Part shown: in pieces, positions 16,297 to 22,763 of the stretch
Position numbering within the stretch: position 1 is the stretch's first letter
Layout of the letters: the number at the start of each line of letters is the position of its first letter
DNA from: an uncultured Christensenellaceae bacterium
GTDB lineage: Bacteria > Bacillota > Clostridia > Christensenellales > Borkfalkiaceae
DNA length: 22,763 nt
Reading direction: 5' to 3'
Assembly (NCBI GenBank): GCA_910588645.1
Contig: CAJUOY010000014.1
Span: 1 to 22,763 of the forward strand
Program-made: the position numbers and the translations under genes
Notes under the pieces: generated by a model
What the model was told of the DNA's origin: nothing
The model's database searches: none
The model's input: only the letters and a program-made list of their open reading frames with translations

Positions 16297-16339
16297 AAAA
16301 AACAGCCGACGGCGCAAAATGCGCCGTCGGCTGTTTTTT
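16297..16339. terminator. Bidirectional terminator between the helicase operon and dapB
   Basis: A perfect 20-bp inverted repeat (16297-16316 with 16320-16339) with an AAA loop: a G+C-rich core (CAGCCGACGGCGCA) flanked by an A6 run on the left and a T6 run on the right. It therefore terminates transcription arriving from either side. Confidence 0.95.
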
Positions 16340-16348
16340 ATAATATAT

Positions 16349-17098
16349 TTAAATATTTTCGAGAACGTCGTTCATATCGTATTTGCCTGCCGGCTTGCCG
16401 ACAATCCATTTTGCCGCCTTTACCGCGCCCGCCGCAAAAACTCTTTTGGAGCGCGCCGAGTGCGCAAGCGTTATAATTTCGTCGTCGCCCGCGAACATAA
16501 CTTCGTGTTCCCCGACTATCGTGCCTCCGCGTACTGCGTGTATGCCTATCTCGTTTCCGCGCTTGCCCACAATTCCGTCGCGTCCCTTTAAATAGGGTTT
16601 GTCGCCGTCGAAAGCCGATCTCGCCCCGTCTGCAAGCATAAGGGCGGTGCCTGACGGCGCGTCCACCTTTTGATTGTGATGTCTTTCGATTATTTCAATA
16701 TCGAAGTTTTCGCCCAGAACTTCGGCCGCACTCTTTACAAGCTTTACAAGCAGGTTTATTCCCAGTGAAAAGTTGCCCGTTCTGAAAACGGGTATCTTTT
16801 CGGCCGCCGCGTTTATCAGCTCTTCGTCCGCTTCGGCGTATCCGGTTGCGGCAAGCACTACGGGCACGTTGCGTTTAACCGCCCATTCCAGTTCTTTTTT
16901 CAATACTGCGGGCGATGAAAAGTCAATAATTACGTCGGGAGTTTCCTCTAAGTCGTCGAAAGAGGCGTACACGCGGTTTTTATCGTCTGGCGTCAGGTCA
17001 ACGCCGCACGCCGTGCGTATATCGCCGTCCGCTTCTATTACAGAGCAAAGCATTTTGCCCATTTTTCCGTTTATTCCGCATATGAGCGCGTCAATCAT
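16349..17098 (-). CDS. dapB: 4-hydroxy-tetrahydrodipicolinate reductase
   Basis: Reduces the DapA product to tetrahydrodipicolinate with NAD(P)H, on the way to diaminopimelate for peptidoglycan and lysine. The 249 residues are normal. Visible are the dinucleotide-binding GINGKMG (8-14), IDFSSP, the ATGY loop, and the signature ERHHNQKVDAPSGTA with the catalytic His140/His141 region, Lys144 and the PSGT substrate loop. The C terminus has RGGTIVGEHEV and an AHSARSKRVFAAGA helix. The ATG overlaps the dapA stop by 4 nt (ATGA), so translation is coupled. It is the last gene of the riboswitch-controlled asd-dapA-dapB unit and is followed by the bidirectional terminator. Confidence 0.97.
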   Translation of the reverse strand: MIDALICGINGKMGKMLCSVIEADGDIRTACGVDLTPDDKNRVYASFDDLEETPDVIIDFSSPAVLKKELEWAVKRNVPVVLAATGYAEADEELINAAAEKIPVFRTGNFSLGINLLVKLVKSAAEVLGENFDIEIIERHHNQKVDAPSGTALMLADGARSAFDGDKPYLKGRDGIVGKRGNEIGIHAVRGGTIVGEHEVMFAGDDEIITLAHSARSKRVFAAGAVKAAKWIVGKPAGKYDMNDVLENI

Positions 17099-17982
17099 AT
17101 TCCTTTTAACCTCGCACGCAAAATTTCTCTATGTAATATCTCTTTGTTGTGATCTTCCAGTTCGGTAAGGGGGGGGCGGGGTACGCCCGCTTCGAAGCCC
17201 AGCATATTGTACGCCGCTTTAATGGGTATGGGATTGACTTCCAAAAAGCAGGCGTCCTCCAAGGGAAGTAAAAAGTCCTGTACCGCATTTGCCTCGTCCA
17301 GTTTGTTCTCCTTTACGAGATTGTACATCTTTTTAACGAGCGCCGGCGCGATGTTGGAAGTTACGGAAATAAGTCCCGCGCCGCCTATCGCAAGCATGGG
17401 GAGATTCAAAAAATCCTCGCCCGAATATAAGTCCATTTTGCCGCGTATGCGCCTCATTGTTTCGCATACCTGCGCCATATTTCCGCTGGCTTCCTTTATG
17501 CCCGCCATATTGGGTATTTCGGCAAGCTTTTCCACGGTCTCGGGCAGGATGTTTACCGCCGTGCGCGAGGGCACGTTATATGCTATTACGGGAATAGTCA
17601 CCGCCGCGCAGATAGCTTTGTAGTACTCCAACAGTCCCTTTTGGGTGCATTTGTTGTAGTAGGGAGTGACCGCCAAAATTCCGTCTGCGCCGAGTTCCTG
17701 CGCCCTGACGGAAGCCGCAACGGCTTTCGCCGTATCGTTATTGCCCGTGCCTACAATAACTTTAATCCGTCCCGCAGCGTGTTTTACAGCGTACTTTATT
17801 ACTTCGGTCTTTTCCGACTCCGTCATAGTGGCCGGTTCGCCCGTGGTACCCAGTATTACTACTGCGTCCGTGCCGCCCTCTATTTGGTAGTCTATCATTT
17901 TGCCGAGTTCGTTTAAATTAATTCCGTTCTCGCAGAACGGCGTTATCATCGCCGTGAGTATTCCGTTACAGAAACCTATCAT
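17095..17982 (-). CDS. dapA: 4-hydroxy-tetrahydrodipicolinate synthase
   Basis: Condenses aspartate semialdehyde with pyruvate, the first committed step to diaminopimelate and lysine. The 295 residues form a full-length TIM barrel. The catalytic set is complete: TTGE (46-49), Tyr109 in VTPYYNK, Tyr135 in YNVPSRT, and the Schiff-base Lys163 in GIKEASGN. SGED and GGAGLISVTSN follow as usual. GAGGT lies a few bases before the ATG. It starts 49 bp after asd and overlaps dapB by 4 nt. Near the C terminus the coding strand has eight consecutive C residues (17169-17176) in the GVPRPPL segment, in frame with the normal family sequence, so I take it as harmless. Confidence 0.98.
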   Translation of the reverse strand: MIGFCNGILTAMITPFCENGINLNELGKMIDYQIEGGTDAVVILGTTGEPATMTESEKTEVIKYAVKHAAGRIKVIVGTGNNDTAKAVAASVRAQELGADGILAVTPYYNKCTQKGLLEYYKAICAAVTIPVIAYNVPSRTAVNILPETVEKLAEIPNMAGIKEASGNMAQVCETMRRIRGKMDLYSGEDFLNLPMLAIGGAGLISVTSNIAPALVKKMYNLVKENKLDEANAVQDFLLPLEDACFLEVNPIPIKAAYNMLGFEAGVPRPPLTELEDHNKEILHREILRARLKGI

Positions 17983-18031
17983 TTAATTACCTCATACCAT
18001 TTTAAGCTTTCGGCTTTTAATTGGTGAATAG

Positions 18032-19108
18032 TCAGTCAAAGTAGCCCTTAGCCGCCAAAAGTTCGGCAAGCAGAACGGCTCCGCCCGCCGCTCCCCTGAG
18101 CGTGTTGTGGGAAAAGCCTATAAACTTGTAGTCGAACAGTTTGTCCTCTCTCAGTCTGCCTGCGCACACCGCCATACCGTTTTCAGTATTTCTGTCGAGC
18201 TTGGGTTGTGGCCTGTCCACCTCTTCCGAATAGTGTATGAATTGCGCGGGAGCGGAGGGGAGTTTGAGGGACTGGGGTTCGCCCGAATAGTCCTTCCAGG
18301 CTTCGAGTATCTCTTGCTCTGAGGGCTTACGTTCGAATTTTACAAAGCACGCCGCAGTATGTCCGTCGGATACGGGAACGCGCACGCACTGCGCAGTAAT
18401 TGCGGGATTCTTGGCGGGTACTATCTTTCCGTCCAAGATTTCTCCCCATATTTTGAGGGGTTCGAGTTCGCTTTTTTCTTCCTCGCCGCCGATGTAGGGT
18501 ATGACGTTATCGAGAATTTCGGGCATTGTTTCAAACGTCTTGCCCGCGCCGGAAACGGCCTGATAGGTGCATACCGCCGCGCTTACGATCCCGAATTTTT
18601 TCAAAGGGTGCAAAAGCGGAACGTAGGATTGAAGGGAGCAGTTGCTCTTTACCGCGATAAAGCCGCGCTTTGTGTTTAAACGCTTTTTTTGCGAAGCTAT
18701 TACTTCGAGGTGATCGGCGTTTACTTCGGGGATGATCATAGGAACGTCGTCCGTAAATCTGTGCGCCGAGTTGTTGGAAACTATCGGACACTCGAGTTTT
18801 GCGTACGAATATTCCAGCTCCTTGATTTCATCCTTTTTCATATTTACCGCGCAGAAGCAGAAGTCGACGCTTTTAGCTATTTCTTCCCTGTCTGCAAAGG
18901 CGTCCTTAACCGTCATCATCGCAAAAGCGGAGGGTATGGGGGAGGTCATATGCCATTTTCTTACGGCGTTCTTATAAGCCTTTCCTGCCGAGTTTGCGCT
19001 GGCGGCAAGACATACCACTTCGAACCATGGGTGGTTTTCCAAAAGCAGTAAAAACCGCTGTCCCACCATACCGGTGGCGCCTATAACGCCTACTTTGTAC
19101 TTTTTCAT
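18032..19108 (-). CDS. asd: Aspartate-semialdehyde dehydrogenase, archaeal/fungal type
   Basis: Reduces aspartyl phosphate to aspartate semialdehyde with NADPH, the branch point for lysine/diaminopimelate, threonine and methionine. The 358 residues begin with the NADP-binding GATGMVGQR (10-18). The active-site Cys157 sits in VKSNCSLQSY; also visible are SNNSAHR, AVSGAGKTF and VSDGHTA. This pattern fits the archaeal/fungal-type Asd better than the E. coli type. The frame is open upstream to 19180, but the start at 19108 is chosen because AAGGAG at 19118-19123 lies 9 nt before it and because the extension would run through the riboswitch terminator. First gene of the asd-dapA-dapB operon. Confidence 0.96.
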   Translation of the reverse strand: MKKYKVGVIGATGMVGQRFLLLLENHPWFEVVCLAASANSAGKAYKNAVRKWHMTSPIPSAFAMMTVKDAFADREEIAKSVDFCFCAVNMKKDEIKELEYSYAKLECPIVSNNSAHRFTDDVPMIIPEVNADHLEVIASQKKRLNTKRGFIAVKSNCSLQSYVPLLHPLKKFGIVSAAVCTYQAVSGAGKTFETMPEILDNVIPYIGGEEEKSELEPLKIWGEILDGKIVPAKNPAITAQCVRVPVSDGHTAACFVKFERKPSEQEILEAWKDYSGEPQSLKLPSAPAQFIHYSEEVDRPQPKLDRNTENGMAVCAGRLREDKLFDYKFIGFSHNTLRGAAGGAVLLAELLAAKGYFD

Positions 19109-19123
19109 ATTTATATACTCCTT

Positions 19124-19157
19124 AAAAAACAAATTCGGCAGTGCGCGCACTGCCGAA
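19124..19157 (-). terminator. Riboswitch-controlled terminator before asd
   Basis: The minus strand has a perfect 24-nt inverted repeat (19157-19134), with an 8-bp stem TTCGGCAG/CTGCCGAA around TGCGCGCA, followed by a T-rich run (19133-19124) that abuts the asd ribosome-binding site. The 3' P1 strand of the aptamer (GCGCTAATTGCC) can pair in two 4-bp blocks with GGCAGTGCGC of the terminator's 5' half (19154-19145), a plausible antiterminator; that pairing is my inference. Confidence 0.88.
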
Positions 19158-19177
19158 ACACGTATGTCTCTATCGGG

Positions 19178-19351
19178 CAATTAGCGCAACACACAAAGTG
19201 ACAGTCGCAAGGGTATTATCCCGTGCGCCCGACGCGGCTTTAAGGGGTAATCCGCATCTCGGCGGAGGCGCCCTTTCGCCAAAGCTTCAAACGGAATTTC
19301 CCTTAAAATTCCTGCGCCCTGGATACTCTTGCCCGTCCGCTCCTCTAATAT
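19178..19351 (-). ncRNA. Lysine riboswitch (L box)
   Basis: Between the asd promoter and its terminator, the minus strand reads AGAGGAGCG followed by CAAGAGTAT, the L-box signature seen in Bacillus lysC leaders, then TCCGCCGAGATGCGG. The helices can be drawn: P1 from ATTAG near 19349 with CTAAT near 19180; a hairpin GGAATTT/AAATTCC; GCGG/CCGC around ACCCCTT; and CGCAcGGG/CCCuTGCG. Lysine binding should favour the downstream terminator and shut off asd-dapA-dapB, matching the operon's product. The gene-free stretch 19109-19532 is explained by this element, two promoters and a short leader. Confidence 0.93.
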
Positions 19352-19359
19352 GCGAACAT

Positions 19360-19388
19360 ATAATAACACAACCCGCCCCGAAAGTAAA
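19360..19388 (-). promoter_or_regulatory. Promoter of the asd-dapA-dapB operon
   Basis: On the minus strand TTTACT (19388-19383) and TATTAT (19365-19360) lie 17 bp apart. The expected start (about 19353) falls right at the 5' edge of riboswitch helix P1, which supports both calls. Confidence 0.75.
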
Positions 19389-19442
19389 GGAATTTAGGGC
19401 TATTTTTTGTCCGAATTATTGTCTTTCGCGCTTTAAAACTGT

Positions 19443-19471
19443 TTGACAACATAGCTTTAATATTGTAAAAT
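19443..19471 (+). promoter_or_regulatory. Near-consensus promoter for the 19533 surface protein gene
   Basis: TTGACA (19443-19448, perfect -35), a 17-bp spacer and TAAAAT (19466-19471). The predicted leader is about 55 nt. This is the strongest promoter-like sequence I find in the window. Confidence 0.85.
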
Positions 19472-19532
19472 AGTTGAGTACAATTAAAAGCAAAGGTGTA
19501 CGCTCGTTTTAAGCGTCATAGTGAGATAAAGT

Positions 19533-21893
19533 ATGAAGTTGATTAATTCGGTAAAAATAAAACTGGTTTCGATTATTGCTCTTGCGGTTACGGCGGTATT
19601 GACGCTGTGCGCCGCTTTCGGCATAATTGTTGCAAGGGCGGACAGAGGCGTTACTATAAGCGGTACTTCCGTATTTATTACGTCGGCGGACGCTGAGATC
19701 TGGTCTCATCAGGTCAAGGCGGAGGGCGGAGACGAATATTACACGATGTTCGCGCTTAAAAATAATGAGGATTCCGTTAATTTCAGAAAAAATCTTGCCT
19801 ATACCTGGGTTTATGCAGAATCTCAGGGAGAGGATGAGGAGTCCGCGGAGCTCAAGCCCGTTACCGGTTGGTTCGGTACAGAAATCGGTTTCGAGCTTAC
19901 CGACGGCAAGCTCGGCTTCGAAAAATTCGTAATAGCGTTCGAAAGCCAGCAGCATTCCCAGACCAAAGACGGTAAATCCGCAAACTACATCATTTTCGTT
20001 CCTTCCGAGGACAAGACCAAGCTCAACGTTCTCATAACGGACGATAAGGACGCGGAAGTTCCCGTAAACGCGGCTACCGCGATCGGTCACGACCATATAG
20101 CTATAAACTTTAAGGATTACGACGACGGCGAGTATTCCGTGGAAATTACCTGCGGCGAGGACAAGCTCACCGGTACGTTCAAGAACGTAGGCGGAACTTA
20201 CGCACGTTTCTCTTCTTCGACCACAACGCCCGTAACCCCTATGTCTTTCAGCGCTGAGTTCGAAAAGGATGCTACATCCAGGCTCGCCAAGATGGTTATG
20301 TACAACCTCAACGGTCAAAGCTTTAAGCTTAATGCCGCTCCTTCCGAAGTGGACGGTCACTATACAAACGGAAAAGTTAACGACGTTAATCCTCCCGTGC
20401 TCTGCCTTGACAAGGGCGTTTCGTTCATTCAGCACAACGGCGAAATATCTTTCAATTATACGGTTATCGACGTGCTCGCGTCTTCGCCCAGTATAGAGAC
20501 TTCGTATTTTATGCTCACAAAGACCGATGCCGCTAATACGGAATTCAAGGCCGACGAGTATAAAAAGGAAGGACTGTTCACTGTAGTTAAGGACAGCGAC
20601 GATCAGAAAATGGTTCCCCACGTCGAACACTACGTTCCCACGGCGGCAAACTGCGACGAGGAAGTGTTCGGTAAGGATATGGACGTTACCGCGGCGGTAA
20701 AAGTTTTATTGAAGCTTAAAGATACAACGGCTTCCGGCGGTCAGGAAACGTATCTGATGCTCGACTGGTACGTAAAAGACGAGTATCTCGTAAACGTAAA
20801 CGGCAATAAGTATATTGCTGTTGCAAGCGATAAAGAGGGCGCGACCTATACCCATACTTCGAAAGACGCTACTACTCTTGACGAAGCCTGGCAGACGAAA
20901 TTAAACGAATATCAGGCAAAAGTAGACGAGGCTTCAAGGGATCTTATGGCGGGAAGCAAGAACTATTTCTATCTTCCCTCGGTTGCAAGTCTCTTCAACG
21001 ATAACCTAACCGCTTACGAAGATCTTACGTTCCATATTTACTATATAAGCAACAGCCGTCAGCAGGTTTCAAGCAAGAAATCCAACGCGCTGTCCATTCA
21101 GCTCAACAGGGCGGGCAGATATATCTTTACGGTGTATGCTGTAGACGCGCAGAGCAATAATATGTATTACTTCGACAAGGATGGCGAGAAGCAGACTTTC
21201 GCTTCCAGCGAAATCTGGGATATGTACGACGACGATGAACTTAAAGATTATCTTCCCTGGTTCACCTTTGACGTAGAAGCTTCCGAAATTTCAATCGAAG
21301 AACCCGAAGAGCAGACTATCGCTTACGTAGGCAGCACCTATACGCCCGATTCGTTCGGTATAAACGGCGTTTCCTATGACACGAAGTACAGTTTGTACGT
21401 ATTCAACAGTGACGAGTACAAGAAAGATCAGGGTAAAACCCTTTCATACAGCGAGTTTATGGAGCAGAAGGAAAAGCTCATAAACGACGGCGAAAACGGC
21501 AGAAGATGGTTCACTTATATATTCCCGTCCTCCGAACTTCAGGAGGGTACCGACGTATACGAACAGTACAGTGAATATAAGTGGAACAGCAAGTCGCCCA
21601 GTTTCGTACCTCAGGATCCCAATACTTTCTATCTCATCAAGTGTGAGGTTAAGAGTACGGACAACAGCGGTACCCCCGGAGCTACGGCGTATATGGGTAT
21701 AGCTTCCGCTCCCAAGGTAAAGACTTTACGCGGCGAAGATACCTGGGTTCAGGACAATATGGTTTCTATTATACTGCTCTGCGTTGCGGGCGCATCCCTC
21801 ATAGGTATCGTTCTGTTGCTTGTAATCAGACCTAAGGATAAGGGCGATTTGGACGAGATCGATACGGTCAAGAGCAAATCTTCAAAGAAATAA
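19533..21893 (+). CDS. Secreted, C-terminally membrane-anchored surface protein, unknown function
   Basis: A 786-residue protein with an N-terminal signal peptide (hydrophobic core about 11-33, likely cleavage after ARA at 34-36) and a C-terminal transmembrane helix (about 743-765), followed by a short charged cytoplasmic tail rich in Lys and Asp. The roughly 700-residue ectodomain is acidic and rich in beta-prone, Tyr- and Thr-containing segments, with one helical stretch near 445-475 (LDEAWQTKLNEYQAKVDEA). No catalytic motif or known domain is evident; a late segment (EEPEEQTIAYVGSTYTPDSF) resembles the start of an immunoglobulin-like module. No sortase signal is present. It is monocistronic, between a near-consensus promoter and a strong terminator, which suggests an abundant surface protein. 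The function is not known. Confidence 0.88.
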   Translation: MKLINSVKIKLVSIIALAVTAVLTLCAAFGIIVARADRGVTISGTSVFITSADAEIWSHQVKAEGGDEYYTMFALKNNEDSVNFRKNLAYTWVYAESQGEDEESAELKPVTGWFGTEIGFELTDGKLGFEKFVIAFESQQHSQTKDGKSANYIIFVPSEDKTKLNVLITDDKDAEVPVNAATAIGHDHIAINFKDYDDGEYSVEITCGEDKLTGTFKNVGGTYARFSSSTTTPVTPMSFSAEFEKDATSRLAKMVMYNLNGQSFKLNAAPSEVDGHYTNGKVNDVNPPVLCLDKGVSFIQHNGEISFNYTVIDVLASSPSIETSYFMLTKTDAANTEFKADEYKKEGLFTVVKDSDDQKMVPHVEHYVPTAANCDEEVFGKDMDVTAAVKVLLKLKDTTASGGQETYLMLDWYVKDEYLVNVNGNKYIAVASDKEGATYTHTSKDATTLDEAWQTKLNEYQAKVDEASRDLMAGSKNYFYLPSVASLFNDNLTAYEDLTFHIYYISNSRQQVSSKKSNALSIQLNRAGRYIFTVYAVDAQSNNMYYFDKDGEKQTFASSEIWDMYDDDELKDYLPWFTFDVEASEISIEEPEEQTIAYVGSTYTPDSFGINGVSYDTKYSLYVFNSDEYKKDQGKTLSYSEFMEQKEKLINDGENGRRWFTYIFPSSELQEGTDVYEQYSEYKWNSKSPSFVPQDPNTFYLIKCEVKSTDNSGTPGATAYMGIASAPKVKTLRGEDTWVQDNMVSIILLCVAGASLIGIVLLLVIRPKDKGDLDEIDTVKSKSSKK

Positions 21894-21905
21894 AATAATT
21901 CAGTT

Positions 21906-21948
21906 TAAGGCGTTTCCTTTAAAGGGAACGCCTTATTTTTATTTTTTT
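21906..21948 (+). terminator. Rho-independent terminator after the 19533 gene
   Basis: Outer stem TAAGGCGTT/AACGCCTTA with an inner CCTTTAAAGG fold, spanning 21906-21935, followed by a long T-rich run. Confidence 0.9.
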
Positions 21949-21959
21949 AAAAAAAACGC

Positions 21960-21988
21960 TTGACTTTTTTCCGTTATAGTATTATTAT
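21960..21988 (+). promoter_or_regulatory. Promoter of the metal-response operon
   Basis: TTGACT (21960-21965), a 17-bp spacer and TATTAT (21983-21988). The predicted start is about 21995, immediately before the operator. Confidence 0.8.
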
Positions 21989-21997
21989 GTAATTATC

Positions 21998-22017
21998 ATA
22001 TGAATATATATTCATAT
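21998..22017. promoter_or_regulatory. SmtB/CzrA-type operator
   Basis: A perfect 20-bp palindrome with TGAA-N6-TTCA half-sites flanked by ATA/TAT, the operator form typical of SmtB/ArsR-family metal sensors. It covers about +3 to +22 of the predicted transcript, so bound repressor would block initiation or early elongation. It lies directly upstream of an ArsR-family gene, indicating autoregulation. Confidence 0.88.
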
Positions 22018-22045
22018 TAAATCAATTAAAAAAGAGGTTGAACAT

Positions 22046-22399
22046 ATGGAAACAAAGTGCGGCGAGCAGGTTCTGCACGAGGCGAGAATAAGGGCGGCGC
22101 TTGAAAATATGCCGTCGGATGAAAGGATAGAGGAAATGGGCGCAAGATTTAAAGCGCTTTCCGAGCCTTCGCGTCTTAAAATATTATTGGCTCTTGAAGG
22201 CGGGGAGTTATGCGTCGACCACATCGTGGAAGCGGTTGGCGGCAATCAAAGCGCAGTTTCACACCAGCTTAAAACTTTGAAGGATAACAGAATAGTGAAG
22301 AGCAGGCGTTCGGGTAAGAAAATACTTTATTCGGTATCGGACGGGCATATACTTGCAATGATAGAACTTTCAAAGGAGCATCTCGACTGCGATGAATAG
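22046..22399 (+). CDS. ArsR/SmtB-family metal-sensing repressor (Zn/Cd type)
   Basis: A 117-residue winged-helix repressor expected to release its operator when metal binds. The core FKALSEPSRLKILLAL, the ELCV motif in ELCVDHI (54-60), the recognition helix QSAVSHQLKTLKDNRIV and the wing RSGKKILYSV are all present. The alpha-5 metal site follows the SmtB/CzrA pattern D-x-H-x10-H-x2-X with Asp99, His101 and His112, but the fourth position is Cys115 where SmtB has Glu and CzrA has His. Cys5, Cys56 and His59 could form an alpha-3N-like site. AGAGG at 22033-22037 lies 8 nt before the ATG. The stop overlaps the start of the HMA-domain gene, so the two are co-translated. Zn, Cd or Pb sensing is inferred from the ligands and the neighbour. 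Confidence 0.93.
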   Translation: METKCGEQVLHEARIRAALENMPSDERIEEMGARFKALSEPSRLKILLALEGGELCVDHIVEAVGGNQSAVSHQLKTLKDNRIVKSRRSGKKILYSVSDGHILAMIELSKEHLDCDE

Positions 22400-22763
22400 T
22401 ATTAAAATTACGGGATTGGATTGCGCCAACTGTGCGAGAGAACTCGAAGAGGAACTGAATAAAATCGAGGGAGTAAAGGGTGCGTCCGTAGATTTTCTCG
22501 GCAGTAAAGTGCGGGTGGACTGCGATAGAGAAACGCTTGAAAAGGTAAAGTCTGTCTGCAACAACTTCGAGGAAGTCAAGGTTGTGGAAGATAAAAACGA
22601 ATGCTCGCTTTCGGAACGGGTAATAAAAATTACGGGGTTGGATTGCGCCAACTGCGCGAGAGAACTCGAAGAGGAACTTAATAAAATCGAGGGGGTAAGG
22701 GAAGCATTCGTAGATTTTCTCGGCAGTAAAGTGCGGGTGGACTGCGATAGAGAAACGCTTGAA
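22392..22763 (+). CDS. Heavy-metal-associated-domain protein, N-terminal part; probable Zn/Cd P1B-ATPase (cut by window edge)
   Basis: The visible 124 residues are two tandem heavy-metal-associated (HMA) domains, each with metal-binding GLDCANC (Cys11/Cys14 and Cys85/Cys88). GLDCANCA is the form common in Cd/Zn/Pb-exporting P1B-type ATPases (CadA/ZntA), and the upstream SmtB-like repressor and operator fit that. No transmembrane or ATPase motif is in the window, so a stand-alone metallochaperone is not excluded. The ATG at 22392 overlaps the repressor gene by 8 nt; AAGGAG at 22373-22378 is 13 nt upstream. Extra cysteines (VDC, SVC, NEC) lie in the domains and linker. The gene is truncated by the window end exactly at the end of the second repeat copy. 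Confidence 0.88.
   Translation, partial: MNSIKITGLDCANCARELEEELNKIEGVKGASVDFLGSKVRVDCDRETLEKVKSVCNNFEEVKVVEDKNECSLSERVIKITGLDCANCARELEEELNKIEGVREAFVDFLGSKVRVDCDRETLE
22401..22763 (+). repeat. Tandem near-identical HMA-domain duplication (222-nt period)
   Basis: 22401-22541 and 22623-22763 align without gaps at a 222-nt offset (74 codons). I count 10 differences in 141 positions, and the last roughly 50 positions are identical. Most differences are synonymous or cluster in the GVKGAS/GVREAF segment. The segment 22542-22622 is the linker. The second copy reaches the window end, so further copies may follow. Confidence 0.9.

Noticed and set aside
17169..17176. C8 run in dapA as a frameshift or phase-variation site
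   Set aside because: The frame is intact, and the encoded RPPL matches what the family has at this place. An 8-mer in an essential gene is more likely neutral.
19109..19180. N-terminal extension of asd to 19180
   Set aside because: It would translate the riboswitch terminator. The start at 19108 has a good ribosome-binding site and begins at the family's usual N terminus.
22392..22763. Copper-type assignment (CopA) for the HMA-domain gene
   Set aside because: The motif GLDCANC and an SmtB/CzrA-like regulator with its TGAA-N6-TTCA operator point to Zn/Cd/Pb. The ATPase core that would decide is outside the window.

Overview
The window looks like a piece of a bacterial chromosome of moderate G+C, most likely from an uncultured anaerobic gut Clostridia-type Bacillota. 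A Christensenellales-like lineage would fit, but that is an inference from gene content and style, not proof. Pointers are a BspA-like leucine-rich-repeat lipoprotein, a HelD-type helicase, the archaeal/fungal-type aspartate-semialdehyde dehydrogenase, an L-box lysine riboswitch, and sigma-70-like promoters with 17-bp spacers. I see no transposase, integrase, tRNA, rRNA or CRISPR array. Most of the window is core metabolism, with unusual surface and helicase genes between.

Layout. (1) 1-365, minus: a small two-gene unit of unknown function, the second gene cut by the window edge. (2) 366-707: a divergent intergenic region whose two arms carry the same five short sequence blocks in the same order. 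(3) 708-3608, plus: a large surface lipoprotein with seven Cys-rich repeats followed by two LRR_5 cassettes. (4) 3650-5013: two divergent small envelope proteins of unknown function. (5) 5063-8124, plus: guaB and guaA, the two steps from IMP to GMP, separated by a perfect 22-nt palindrome. (6) 8243-16290, plus: two large superfamily 1 helicase genes in one apparent operon, a HelD-like RNA-polymerase-associated helicase and a 1875-residue DUF4011/DUF3320-type helicase with a degenerate-looking nuclease domain. (7) 16349-19388, minus: asd-dapA-dapB, the path from aspartyl phosphate towards diaminopimelate and lysine, behind a lysine riboswitch and its terminator. (8) 19443-21948, plus: a monocistronic, strongly promoted, membrane-anchored extracellular protein of unknown function. 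(9) 21960-22763, plus: a metal-response operon with an SmtB/CzrA-like repressor, its operator, and the start of a gene with two nearly identical heavy-metal-associated domains, probably a Zn/Cd/Pb P1B-type ATPase; it runs off the window.

Transcription units are sharply bounded. Convergent pairs share bidirectional hairpin terminators (about 3621-3640 and 16297-16339), and guaA and the 19533 gene have their own. The most plausible undescribed element is the helicase pair in 8243-16290. The conserved divergent leader blocks in 366-707 are the most unexplained non-coding structure.
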